A DNA stretch of 64,000 nt from Amyloporia xantha (lineage: Eukaryota; Basidiomycota; Agaricomycetes; Polyporales; Adustoporiaceae): contig JAYKKR010000005.1 in assembly GCA_036971615.1 (NCBI GenBank), positions 1 to 64,000 of the forward strand, given 5' to 3'. Below the pieces are notes generated by a model, which was given only the letters and a program-made list of their open reading frames with translations, was not told the origin of the DNA and searched no databases. Every line of letters starts with the position of its first letter. Position 1 is the stretch's first letter. The position numbers and the translations under genes were made by a program. This document shows positions 1 to 11,859 of this stretch, piece after piece.

Positions 1-803
1 CAGTACTTGGAGGAAGACCCGCGGACGAACAGAATAGACGACTCGCTGCAGTTGTTCACGTCTATATGCACGAATAAGCTGCTGCAGAAGGCAGCCCTTG
101 TGCTCATGTTAAACAAGGTACGTAGTGCGCTTAAGTCGCTGTTGTTCGACTCATTGCATTGACGCTCGTATAATTCCTTCCTTGACGCCGACCCTCAATT
201 GTCGCTGGTAGACAGACCTTCTCAGGGAGAAGCTGCAAGCCGAAATCAAAGTTCGAAAATAGTGCGTTCGCGTGCCCTCACCACCGTTCCTTATGGGGTG
301 CTGTGATGATTCTCATGGTATACGGAACTGAAAACACTTGCAGTATCTCTTCGTACGGAGACCGTCCGGAACACATATGAAGAGGTCTCTGAGTACTTCC
401 GGGCGCACTTCATACAGGCCCACAAGCGGAAGGATGTCTACCATAGGCCGTTATATGTGGTATGTTTAGTGTTGATTTCGACCCAACCCCACTTATTGAC
501 GTTGTTATGCTTCTGTCATGTAGCATTTTACGTCTATGCTTGTAGGTAAAATGACATGTCCGATGGCAGCGTGCTGATCATTGGCTGCTATTTATAGGAT
601 ATTAAGGCAACGCAGCGCATCATTGTGAATGGTACGTTTTCACGAGGTGGTACATCTGCACAGCTTGTATCTGATTGTCACTCTTTATACCAGTGAACGA
701 AGCGATCTTGAGGGAAGCACATGTCCACTATCGGTCTCGCATGATAATACCAATACGGTGTCGTTCCTGTCTTGTTTGTAATATCTCCTGCATATTCTAT
801 TAA
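1..803 (+). CDS. Heterotrimeric G protein alpha subunit, 3' part, apparent frameshift
   Basis: The 5' end lies outside the window. Exons I can place: 1-117, 212-261, 344 to the donor before 'gtatgttt' (about 460), 524-541 (18 nt), 598-631 and 694-803. Translation gives the G-alpha helical/GTPase region 'TNRIDDSLQLFTSIC', the guanine-specificity motif NKTD split by the first intron, then 'KVRKYISSYGDRPE', 'YFRAHFIQAHKRKD', 'HFTSML', 'DIKATQRIIVNV' and 'NEAILREAH', in the family order. G-alpha subunits bind GTP and transmit receptor signals at the plasma membrane. Oddity: exon 3 changes frame near 368-373. 'SYGDRPE' reads to a stop at 378, while 'TYEEVSEYFRAHF' continues in the +1 frame. That points to one extra or missing base (pseudogene or sequence error). 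The last exon runs about 25 codons past the usual C-terminus. The family call is firm; the function of this copy is doubtful. Confidence 0.8.
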
Positions 804-1658
804 AGAGTTCACTGGCCTGTAATATTTACTTGCTGAAATTTTTGCATGTAGACTAGCAATGATTGAGTTAATTGTCTTTCTTCGTGTTGTATGTTCTCAC
901 ACATCGTCCAGGTACCCAAAATATGTCCGCGCCGATCATAGTATGCTGACGTAGAAGTGCAACACCCTTAGTCTCCTACAGTGGCACATCATGACTGGAC
1001 AGATAGTTGCGCCAGAATGCTTTGGACTATGTCGATGTCTCATATTCGCGGACCACCCAGGATACCGTGTGTTCAAGGTGCTTCTTGCCTTCCCGCGCCC
1101 TAAACCGCGAAACGACGACACATACCAGACGACGGAGAAACCTTTCAACTTCAAGAAGATTTTGCAGCCGCATACAGACAATCTTAGTCGTGGTCATTCA
1201 TCAGAATTTTCACTGGGAGATTGTCACTGCTTGGGCAGTGTAAGGAACAGCGTCAACATTTGCATCTTCCATTACCTTCTTGGAACAGAGTCCTTACCTT
1301 TTGAGTCACATATGACTACCAACATCACCTTGAGCCACGTCGATAACACGATACTGACAAGCCGCGATCGGTGTAACGGGCCGTGACAAATTAGCAAGTC
1401 GACCGTTCAGCAGGAGGTTTAGGCCCGGGCGGTCTTCAGAGCAACCACTAGACGAAACAGTCTCAATAAGAGGCATGTCATTATCCAGTAAACTGCTAGT
1501 GCATATCAATGTTGTACCGTTGTACAGATCTAACATCTACCAATTCGTCAAATACAGTCTGCATGATGTCTCTTCACAAGAATCCATCACCTGTCGATAT
1601 GGCGTCATCAATAAGAGGGAACAGGAGAACTTGGATGACGGCCAAAAACGAGTTATGT
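804..1658. other. Intergenic region between convergent genes
   Basis: This 850 bp stretch lies between the 3' ends of the G-alpha gene and the GMC oxidoreductase. It has a 131-codon plus-strand open frame at 991-1386 that resembles nothing I know and is overlapped by open frames in other phases. I see no RNA gene, repeat or promoter motif. Most likely it is two 3' UTRs plus spacer. Confidence 0.5.
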
Positions 1659-4600
1659 TCAGATCAAACCCTTGATGATATCCGCAGCTGGGACGATTGG
1701 TTAGACTTAAATTTTCAAATTGGACGTCCAACATACCTTGCTCGCCCAACGCATATGCTATGGCTACACACAGCATAAATTAGAAAATTCAGTGCTGATA
1801 ATACCATCTGGACACATACTTTGTGTATGGCACCCAACATGAAGGGGCACGATGGACAAATCCACAACTCGTATGTTCGTTGTGTGATACACCTGCATGC
1901 GTTTCAGCAGTATCTCAAACGAACACACTTGGGCGTTTTACCTTCAACCTGTTGTCTACGACGCCTCCATCTTCAAGCGGCAACATAGAACAAGATCCGA
2001 TGCTGTCTGGAAAGTCATCAGGATGACACGACGGCCTCGGGCGAAGAGTATGGTTGACTTACGGAATGAGGTAGGGTTGGCGCCAGCGGTGCGCAACCAA
2101 TCTAACAAAGAAGGTTAATATGCTTCCAATTTCATGCGCTTCCAACTCGCATACCTGCAATCTCTTCATCGGTCTCAACATGGCTGCCAGGCAATACCTC
2201 ATCTACAATCCGCATGTCAATAATATTACTCGCTGATACTTCTATCAGATGCATTTACCACCGATGATCTCGCTGAAGGGCTCTGTCTTGGCCAATTTTC
2301 TATTAAATTTCACCAGCTCCACCATTGAAGTTAGATCTGCGTTATGAGAACGGTGGCACGGTATGTAAGTATTCTTTATCGAATGATAAAAAATAATCTG
2401 GCTTACCGTAGGGTTCCTCGAAAATGTGCGGATCAATCACGGGATAAGCCAGAGGGTCTTTGGATTCGACATGCTGACACGGCAGTACGTTATCGATATG
2501 AGTATATGTATACAGCGCAAGAGCATAACATGACGTACAATTGTGCCTCTTGAAAATGGAGTGTTCATAGCGAGGCATAATGAGACGTGCGTCTTCCCCG
2601 GATTCAGGACAGCTTATGCGTGAAATCAGGCACAGTTTGAGATATTTATGAGCTCCTAGCTTACGTACCTGGCACAGCCATAAGTCCAGGAGCGAGAACA
2701 ATTTCTAGACTGGCAACTTTCTGCTTCAGGTGTTCCAGTTGTACTTGGTACTGTTTCTGAAGACCCTGTGAATATTTGCCTGCAGCTGTACCAGCACGGA
2801 TTCTCTCTGCAAGAGCCTTATGAATTTGAGCCGACTCAGGGCAAATGGTGTCTAGCGGTAAGAAGGTGAAGCTGACGGCTGACAGGACGGATGAACCTCT
2901 TTCAGCAGTACTTTGTGTTGACGGTGACAGACACAATCAGCTCATCAGCACCCCAAATCAAGGTATGAAAAGTTTCGAACACTTACTGCAGCATAGGGTT
3001 GTGAGTGAGAATCTCATGACCATCAACGGAATCCGCCTTCAGCTCTATTATAGCATCGTTACCAAAAGCAGTTCATAGCAACAGCAGGGAAAGTCGACGA
3101 ACCATATGTTATTGCTCCAAACGCATGTTCCTGGACATTTGCGCCCACTCCAGGTAGATCAATCTTCACATCGATGCCTACTCGTTCTAGAATTTGACGG
3201 TCACCAATACCAGAGAGCTCCAAGATCTATAATTATGCAATCAGCTACGGGACCACTAGCTTTTTGTCACCGTACCTGGGGAGACATGATCGCCCTGAGA
3301 TGTACAAATGCCCGTTATCTTCCGAGGATAATATTAACAAAGAATAGGCGTACCCAGCAGCCAGGCAAACTTCTTTCCCACATTTTGCCTCATACTGCTT
3401 ACCATCATACAAGAACTTCACGCCACCTGCGGTGAAAGTGCCGTCCCCGTTAGAACGAGTGTCAAGACCAGTCACATGGGCCGCCGCAAGAACCGTAAGG
3501 TTCTTCCGGGATGCGACTGGTTGATAATACATCTGAGAGTCGAGGTCAACTCAACTGATCACGTCCAGAATATCGACAACGGAACCTACATTACCAGCGT
3601 AGCTGCGGTAATGGGTCTCTGGGTCCACCGACATTCCAATCACTGATGTGCCATTGTTCTAATTGATCGTGATCCGCTTATGAAACTGAGCTAGCAATAT
3701 GCATAGGGAGACATGTACATTACCCGATGACTGCATGCATCTCAGTCATGTCTATTAAGTAGAAGCAAGCAATTCACTCACAAACTCTTGGATACGATGA
3801 ACACCATGCTTTTTCATAGCCTGACCGACGGTCAAGATTGAACTGAGGGTGATAAATCAACTACCCACCTGCAGAAATGGCCTCTCCATGTTAGAAATGA
3901 CATTCGGAAACGCAACCGGAAGACAGCCTGCTCTTATTGTCAACATTCAATGCTTCGTCCTCAGTAGTAATATACCCACCGGAGTCTCCACGGTGTGCCA
4001 TGTCGAATGTCAAAACATCTTGGTCGTGATCAGGCGGCACGAACCTATCGAAGTTGCCATATAGTAGCTAGTGGACATTGTACAGAGACCACGTACCTCT
4101 CAGCCCGCTTGGAATACTTCTCGAATTGTTCCCAGCCCCAGCCTTCATTGCCTAACTGTCTGAACGCTGACACGAAGAAGATTACCTCTCAAACATTCAA
4201 GACACCGATGTATGATACTGTACCATCCAGATGCTCTCGCGCGGGTTTGTTCCACATGTGGAGGTTGATTGAGGAGCTGCCACCGAGACCCTTGCCCCTA
4301 CATGACTGTCAACACGAGTAATATCCCCGACAATGTCGAAGACGCACCGATGCGATGTATACGAGCGATTGCCCGAATGCACTTGATTGACCTGCTTTGG
4401 ATGAATGCATATTCACTACTTTAGGATACCTCACTCACCGACTTGAAGGTCCAATCGTACTTCGGGTTGCCCATCTGTTTCAGAGCCTGTCCCGAGAAGA
4501 CTGCGAAATGGTGAGTAGATCGACACGACCGGGTGGGTCTGTACTGACGGATCAGATCGTCGTTTAGATTGGCTTCGCCAGCTTCCAGTACCAGGATGGT

Positions 4601-4833
4601 GATGTGAGGGTTCTCTGAAAGACGTGTAGCAAGGACGAGTCCTGCCGTCTTTTGAACCGTCGCATTCTCTCAGAATCACGAATATTATCTTTCAATCAGA
4701 GTGATGCTCACCCCACCACCTAAGCGAGTCGTAGCAGTGAGGTAGCCATTCCAGAATAATATACAGCAGGACTCTTACCGACGATGATATAGTCGAATTC
4801 TTTGCCAGACACGTTCTCGATGCGGGCGGTCAT
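1659..4833 (-). CDS. GMC oxidoreductase (aryl-alcohol oxidase/choline dehydrogenase-like)
   Basis: FAD-dependent oxidase or dehydrogenase of alcohols or sugars. The reading frame can be followed from ATG (4833-4831) to TGA (1661-1659) through about 20 exons. In order: 'EFDYIIVGGGTAGLVLATRL' (FAD-binding Rossmann GxGxxG), 'GKGLGGSSSIN' (GMC signature 1), 'ERFVPPDHDQDV', 'SVDPETHYRSYAGN', 'CLAAGAIMSPQILELSGIG' (signature 2), 'DLPGVGANVQEH', 'HSIGSCSMLPLEDGGVVD' (first catalytic His), 'NIRVVDLSIVPLH' and 'CHTQTIAYALGEQAADIIK' (second catalytic His). No signal peptide is visible, so it may act inside the cell, unlike secreted aryl-alcohol oxidases. Two exons are tiny: 8 nt completing GGG near 4711-4718, and 19 nt encoding AIMSPQ near 3290. 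Automatic gene callers would probably break this gene; I found no frameshift. The substrate cannot be read from sequence. Confidence 0.88.
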
Positions 4834-6475
4834 ATCTATGAGATTTGGCGGTAGAGTTCGGGTTTGAGGTCTCGAAGAGATAATGCTAAAGTTGGACGAT
4901 GGAGCAGTGAAGGCAGGCCTGGCAGCTTTTATATGAGAACATGATAGAGTTTATCGTGCGCGAACAATAACCTACTATGACCTAGACTGAAACATTTTGT
5001 GCTACGGCGCTCCCTGAGCACCACTGACCGCTGCGTGACCGAGGATTAAGCGCATGAACCGATATTCGCTGCCCGCCCTTACATTGACATCCATCAATCG
5101 CCGCAACTGACAAGAACACCTCTATCAGTAGTCCTATAACTGACCTCTTGACCTTCGAATTTCATTCATAGTCATGAATTTGTTATTTGTGACGATCAGG
5201 AATATTTTGCATTGCTATAGACCAGCCAGGCCGTCCCTGAGATGCCATCCCGTTAGCAGGATAACGTGTTATGATTCCAGTCGGTAGATCCCCGTTGTGC
5301 GCTAGAAGACGGAACGCGTCCGTGGTGGGACCAGTCTTAGAGCATCAATTCCGACTCGGACATTGTAATCCACAAACGCCCTACTAGTACAACAAGTGTT
5401 ACCACTGGTTTGAGCGGGACGGTTGATACCTTACCGGTTAAGGTGTTCTCGACGCTCCGCAAGAACAAACTCATTCCCCCCGAAGTCAAAACACCATCGG
5501 CAGTTCACGGAGGCTCGTGCTATGACGTGTTAGGGTCGTCCACGGTCCCATAGCGGGGGACAGTAGGGACTCTGTCCTAAGGTTGCCCTACGATACGCCC
5601 TACGACGCGCTCTATGCTCATTGCTCACGCGGTCCCATGGCGGGGAGGACATTGACAATAGGGACTCTGTACTAACCATCACGACGTAAACGGTAGACGG
5701 CACAACGGACTCACGCGGGAATTACTAGCGTTGGCCCATGGAATCCGGAGTCATTCATCGCTTGAAGCTTCACTGACTGATGACTGTCATTTTTATTCGA
5801 CCACTACCCGCAGTGTTGAAGCGAATAATATACAGAATAAGGCACAAGCAATGACGAATGTGATCGCACTCTGCACACAGCGGCAGTCATGCAAAATGGC
5901 CCGAATACCACGGAATGAAAGAAGAGAAGGAGAGATAGAAAAGACTCACTACTAGTGATATACTTCCCTACTGTTTCGCTGCGTGTTCCATCGGTCAAGC
6001 TTCGGAGAAGGTGTCAATGCCCACTGATGGTCCGTTAGGGATATGTCACGGTGTAGTTTATGGTCTTCGACAAGCATGATCGCTCTGATGTACGCGGACT
6101 TGCATCAATTCAACGCTTTGGACAGGGTTCAAAGTTCAGTAGCACAAAGCAGTTCACCAGTCTATGGCGGCAATTTCGAGGCGAATTTATGCCTTGTCGT
6201 TTTATTATTCGCACTATATAAGGATAGAATACAGGTAATCTATCTTTGGAATTTTGCCGGATAGCTCCGCGTATGGCCTGGGGAGATTGGTCGATAATCA
6301 AATGGAATGGGGAAAAATGCCCTGCACGTCACTTTTCCCTTTACCAACTACTTCCGCTGTTGCGAGAGGCCCGACGAAGACTCTGGGTCGAGCGTGGGTG
6401 CTAGGCGAGACAGAAGCGGGAGAGAATATTAACTGAATTAGTAGGATTTAGGGGGATATTTCGGTGGACAGCCCG
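4834..6475. other. Intergenic region between two divergent genes
   Basis: This 1.6 kb separates the GMC start from the start of the disordered-protein gene and must hold both promoters. Two imperfect copies of a short block, 'GGTCCCAT.GCGGGG' followed by 'TAGGGACTCTGT', lie near 5545-5580 and 5630-5675. A 'cactatataagg' TATA-like site is near 6212-6224. I found no convincing coding sequence. Confidence 0.5.
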
Positions 6476-9400
6476 ATGTCGACAAGGCAAAACAAGAAAC
6501 GCAAGGGACGCAGCAATGTCATGAACCGGGAACGCACCGTCACCACGCTCACTGAAGGCCCTGAAAGCTCTTTCCTCGTTCCAACCCCCACAGAGGAACC
6601 AGGCGGTAACGTCATGTCTTCGCCTTTTTCTGTTGCTTCGTCAGCCGGTGCACCCAACATGTCTCCTGCTGCTTTCCAGATGGGCCCTAATAACTTCGGT
6701 CCTTTCCCCTACAACGGCTACATACCTCCCATGCCAGCGCCCAACTTTGCGCCCCAACATCCTCCCCAGCAGTTCTTTCCATCGCCACCGCAAGGACCTC
6801 CTGGTCAAAAAGATCTTGAAATGCTCGAAAGGCTGAAGGAAACCATAAAAAACGGCCAGCATGAATTCTTCCGTGCTGTCCCGCAGCCAGCTACTCTCGC
6901 TACTCTTTACCAAGGCCCCAAGAACTTTCAATCACAGGTGCCTCCCCATCCGGAGCAGGCACCTCTGGATCATCAACAAGCCAACGTTGACGTGAACATG
7001 ACTCCTAGTGATGTCCCTACTGGTAATGGCTCCGTCAATTGCTCAGCTGGCCCTACTCCCGAGCTTAGCCGTGGGCTCGCTTCGCAATCGTCAGAAGCAT
7101 GGGATAGCTCTCGGAAGTCGTTGAATCAGCCTCCAATGAGCGACTCGGAGTCGAATCTAAATGTACCCTCTGCTTCCACTTTAGACTGCCTCGTGTTGCG
7201 GCTGACTCAGTTATTCCCGTTTGACAGACTGTCATGCAATCACCTATCAGTGCTGCTCTCTCAATTCCGTACACTGGTCCCAAGTATGAATTCAATCCAG
7301 GTCCTATGGTGTCAATTTTTGGCAAAGACTCCCGGGATGGAAACCCTTCCAACCATGGAACCTCTTCGGCCTCTAAAACTCAACGAGTCACTCATGATAT
7401 GACTGATAACCACTCTGAAGTACCTCTAACTGGCTCACGAAGATATGAACCGCAAAATGTCAGCCGGACACAATCGGAGAGGTCTATCATCAATGAGCCG
7501 CCCACGCCGGAACAGAAGGCGTCTGTATTGTCGCCTGGAAAGTCGTCTGTCTACGATGGTAAGGATGACTTACGGCCTCCCCGAGAATCTAGCTGGTCAC
7601 ATCGTAATGGCACGGATGATAAACAGCGATACGACACTGAACGCTCTGGGCAAGTGAACGGGCGCCCTAGCACAGGAAATGGTAACGACAGTCGGGGGCC
7701 CGGTCAAAGTCCAAGGTTTTTCAATAGGGAGAGAGACCGTGACCACGACCGTGATCACGATAGGGATAGAGACTGGGAACGTGACAAAGACAGACGGCCA
7801 GATTACAATCGATTCAGAGACGACAGGCGGAATGACGACCGTACTAGAGTTCCTGAAAGCCGCCGACAATTCACGGAGCAGCGTCACTATGAATCGCGAT
7901 GGGGAGATCCTGTTCGCCGCTACGAGTCGAAGCCGCCTGGGGATTCGTCTACTCTATCGCGCATGAATTCTCTGGATGATCGGAACCCCCCTCCTGAGGC
8001 TCGACCTCGCACTCTTGGTGAGGAACGCGCTATCATTCGGCCTCCTCTTGATGCGTCAACAAAGCTCGCCTCGGATGACCGTCGTCCCACAGGGCCTCCG
8101 GCAGTGGATGACCGATCTGTCAGACCTGCTGAAGACCGCCGCCCTCCACCTCTTTCCTCTGTAGACCGTCAAGCAAGGGATGTTGATGACCGGAGGCCCC
8201 CTCCGTCTCCCGCGATTCCTTCTGACCGATCAGTACGGTTGCCTGATGACCGTCGTCCTCCAATGCCTCCGCCACCCCTTGATCGTTCGGGGAGGCTTTT
8301 GACTGACGATCGTCGGATACCACCCCCACCTCCGACTAATGAACGACAGGTGCGGCCCTCTGATGACCGTCGTCCTCCGCCGGCGTCGCCTGTTCTAGTC
8401 AATCGGCAGGTTCGGTCGGCGGAGGAACGCCGTCCAACGATACCTCCTTCGCCGACAATGGGTGACCGACAGGTAAGATCTGGTGATGACCGCCGTGTGC
8501 CTTTACCCCCGCCGTCAAGTGCAGATAGAGATAGACAGACCCGCCCACCTCTGGACGACCGCCGCCTTCCCTTGACATCAAGTATAGACCGCATAACTAG
8601 GCCAAATGACGACCGCCGTCCACCATTCCCTCCAGCATCTGAGGATCGGACCAGTCGTCCTACTGCTGTAGCTCCTCCTGATGACTCGGCTGCTTCTCGA
8701 CCTCCATTCGAAGATCGTAGTCTTCGCAAGCAACCTAATCAGGATGATGTTAAGTCTCGTCCACCTGTCCCTTTGGAAGACCGCATCAGCCGCCCTCCGG
8801 TATCCCTTCAGGAGCGGTTGGGTGGTAACAGTAGATCAGATGATAGGTTCAGTCATCCTCGCCCAGATGATCGTCTCAGTCGTCCTGCACCCTCTCTAGA
8901 AGAGCGTCTTTCTCATGCACCTCCGAGTGCAGATGACCGTAACCCTCGCCCTGCGGCTGTTGAAGAACGTCTGACTCGACCGCCGTTGCCCCCGTCTACT
9001 GCTGCTTCTGCTTCTGACCGTACTGCTCGCACTGGTCCTGATGATCGCAACATGTTATTGGCTGAGCCTGCACGTCCTCCAGCTGGTCCTCCTGACCGTG
9101 CTAGCCGTCCCGATGAACGTGGACGGCCTCTCATATCTGATCGGGGCGCCCCTCCTCCGCCTGCTGCGGCTGCGGCTGGAGAGCGTGGGCCGCCTCACCG
9201 TACCTTGTTCTCGACCCAGTCCCAGTCCCGATCCCAATCGCTTGTTCGTGCTTCGCCTCGCGGTGCGTTCAAGCCGCGTTCGCCAACACGTTCTCCTGCA
9301 CATTCTGAAATTCGTGAGTTCCGCCCACCTGGTGAGCCGCCGCGTGATCGGGCCGAAATACGACCACCATATCGTCACGAACAAGATAGGTATGCTGGTG

Positions 9401-10451
9401 ACCGACGCTCTGATATGATGGACGTGGACCCGCCGTCTAGCCGATTCAGTGCTCCCTATCGCCGACCTCCTTCTCCTGTGGCAGCCGATAATGCAGATCC
9501 TTATGCGTCTCGCCCAAGGCCCTGGACAGGCGAAGGATATACAGATGAGGCTGCGCGACGTCCTCCGTTGGAGGCTCACACATATGGACGTGATTGGCCG
9601 CAAGAGGACCGTACATACGCTGAGGAGTGGGATGCGCGAAGTGGACGTACATGGGAACGACCCGTTCGAGAGTACGAGCGGGATAGATATGTGGAGCGAG
9701 ATGCGGTACCCAACAATGGATGGGAGACGCGCGAGGAGCGTGAGCGCAGGGTGTCGTCTACGTTTCCTCCTCCCGTCGACCCTCCGAGCGCTGTACCGAG
9801 GCCTTTCGAGCAGCGTCCTCTGAGCTCTCGATTGACCGACACGTTTGCCGCTGAAGAGCCTCGCTATGGAAGAGACTTGGAACGTGCAAGATATCCTCCA
9901 GTGGATCCTGCCAGTTCATCGTTTTCCCGAGTCAGAGCACGAAGCCCCAGTCCGTTAAGGCGATCCGGCGGCGTAGACGACTTGCGTCCGCCAGTCAAGA
10001 GGGCTCGCGAAGATGGGTACGTGGCGTCTGGGTACTATTCACCTACTCCTACTGTGGGAGAGCCTCCCCGCGCGGTACCGCCAGGTGGCGACTATCCGCC
10101 ACGTCTACGAACGCCGCCTGTCAACAGTTCATCGTACTACGAGGGTCTGCGTGGACCCACTGCGCCTCCGTATGCAACTAGTCAGCCAGCGGTGCCGTTG
10201 CCTCGTGAGCGAGATTATGCAGATTCACGAGACAGGGCACCTCCAGCACCGGATGTCGGAGGTTACCAACCTTACGATAGGCGCGAGCCTTTGCCTCGCA
10301 TGCCTCCCCCGCGTTCGCCTCCCCCATACAACGATCGCTATAGCAGGGATGACAGGAGATTCAGTGTGCCCCCGCGTAGTCATGCAGTAAGTAACTTTCC
10401 ATTTGTCATGAGAACCTGTTGTGCTGAATGTATTTTGTGTTATAGGCCTAG
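6476..10451 (+). CDS. Large intrinsically disordered Arg/Asp/Pro-rich repeat protein
   Basis: Three exons, 6476-7162, 7228-10386 and 10446-10451, give 1,283 residues. The ATG at 6476 is the first in frame, and the last exon carries only 'GCC TAG'. I do not recognise a folded domain. The N-terminus is basic ('STRQNKKRKGRSNV'), followed by a Pro/Gln/Phe-rich stretch (codons ~60-120), one short predicted helix ('LEMLERLKETIKNGQHEFFR'), then an RD/ER tract around 7730-7860 ('RDHDRDHDRDRDWERDKDRR'). From 7970 to 9130 a degenerate ~20-residue repeat of the type 'DR..R..DDRRPPPP' recurs about 30 times. The C-terminal part is rich in RS/PPR and Tyr. Such composition is typical of RNA-processing or condensate-forming nuclear proteins, but that role is inference. 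Introns are 65 and 59 bp. Confidence 0.75.
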
Positions 10452-10893
10452 ACGCGATATATCACGAATCTAATGTCTTTGAATGCCCCGTGCCCCGTGC
10501 CTGTATCTGTCGTTCTTGTGCCATATCTTGGTTGTACATGTACGCGGCGTATATTCTTATGTCTATACACCATACACGATCTGCTCTCATGTATAGAATT
10601 CGCTCTTCTCTTGTATATATATCCGGAGATCTATGTTCATATGCTCTATGTTTTTGCATACGCTTTCTTTTTACTGTACGACCCACTCTCAGCTACAGAT
10701 CCGTAGGCTATCTGCCAAAGGTACGTTGTACATGAATGTTTGAGCAGTCAACTATCCGAATGTTACGCCGCTGCGGTAAGTGACTGGAGTTTTCCCACGA
10801 TCATGCGAGCGCCTTGTCGCGGTTAGCGGGGGTGGCGGTACAGACGCCATAGTTCAGTGACTTGTCCTCTTTCCCTCACAATACTGACTCACC
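10452..10893. other. Intergenic region
   Basis: 440 bp of 3' UTR of the upstream gene and the promoter of the sorting nexin gene. Alternating pyrimidine/TA-rich sequence around 10550-10680 ('cttgtatatatatccgg') is the only feature seen. No coding sequence is supported. Confidence 0.45.
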
Positions 10894-11611
10894 ATGACTG
10901 CTGTATCACCATTTGCGCGCAGTAGCGTGTTTGACGAGCCTCGACTTGGAGGTCGTGAGCAGACTGTAAGTCATCTGGTCGAAAATTTTGCTCCCTAAGA
11001 CATGAATATGAACAGGCAATACTTCGTGCTTGCAGATTGAGGAAATGTACAGTGTGCCAGAGAGTTTCCTAGAGATTGAAGTTCGTAACCCACAAACGCA
11101 TGGTAAGTCAGGACGATTTATGCATGTTTGAATGGAATGACATTGCTACTTTTCGATAGGTTTCGGTCGGAAGATGTACACTGATTATGAGATCGTGTGC
11201 AAGGTACGTGCCACAGTTCTCTTCCTCAAAACCCTGCTTCAATGAGGTTCACCCGTATAACCTGGTAGACTAACATCCCTGCGTTCAAATTGCGTCATTC
11301 GGTCGTACGCCGGCGATATTCCGACTTCGAAGCATTCCGTGACATCCTGGAACATGAATCGACACGCGTGAACATACCCCCTCTGCCAGGCAAAGTCTTC
11401 ACAAACCGATTCTCTGACGAAGTCATTGAATCGCGACGAGAAGGGTTAGAGCGTTTCCTTACTGTCGTCGCCGGCCACCCCCTCTTGCAGGCGAGTCTTA
11501 TCAGTTCGATGCTCTATTATAAACACTCATGCGCCCAATGGACAGACTGGTAGCAAAGTGCTGTGTGCCTTCCTGCAGGATCCCGCCTGGGACAAGAATC
11601 AATGGCAGTGA
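10894..11611 (+). CDS. SNX3: Sorting nexin-3 / Grd19 (PX-domain protein)
   Basis: Five exons, 10894-10965, 11036-11102, 11160-11203, 11269-11490 and 11546-11611, give 156 residues, the usual Snx3 size. The whole protein is a PX domain: '[20 protein letters not shown]', '[17 protein letters not shown]', then the phosphoinositide pocket '[14 protein letters not shown]', 'IPPLPGK', '[18 protein letters not shown]' and the C-terminal 'FLQDPAWD'. Snx3/Grd19 binds PI3P on endosomes and works with retromer to return cargo to the Golgi. The last intron (11491-11545) starts with GC rather than GT (CAG|GCGAGT). That choice is required to keep frame, because '[15 protein letters not shown]' is the conserved continuation. 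The gene is convergent with the TRS65-like gene. Confidence 0.92.
11491..11545 (+). other. GC-AG intron of SNX3
   Basis: This 55 bp intron has donor GCGAGT after CAG and acceptor 'ggacag'. Reading through it would give 'ASLISSML..' and an early stop at 11551. Splicing restores the conserved PX C-terminus. Confidence 0.8.
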
Positions 11612-11859
11612 ACGCAGATGCCTGATGACTTCTTCATTGGAGGATATTTACCTCTGGTGATACCGTCTCATTCCAAATCTGGCCCTCACAAGTTATTGTG
11701 TTGTTGCACGTTTTGTATATCATGTAGTCAAAGACGTGAGACTTCGCGTCATGACTACGTTCATCTGTAATTGTACTTTAGGCGAAGTTCACACTAAGAC
11801 TAACGCAGCACAGAAAATAATATCGGCATGCGATGGTCGTCAGGCTGACAACCACACTT

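Noticed and set aside
991..1386. 131-codon plus-strand ORF between the G-alpha and GMC genes
   Set aside because: No similarity I recognise, overlapping frames in other phases, and a position between two convergent 3' ends.
8169..8729. Minus-strand Arg/Gly/Ser-rich frame inside the disordered-protein gene
   Set aside because: It is the reverse of the Asp-Asp-Arg-Arg-Pro repeat codons. The plus-strand gene has consistent exons and an ATG.
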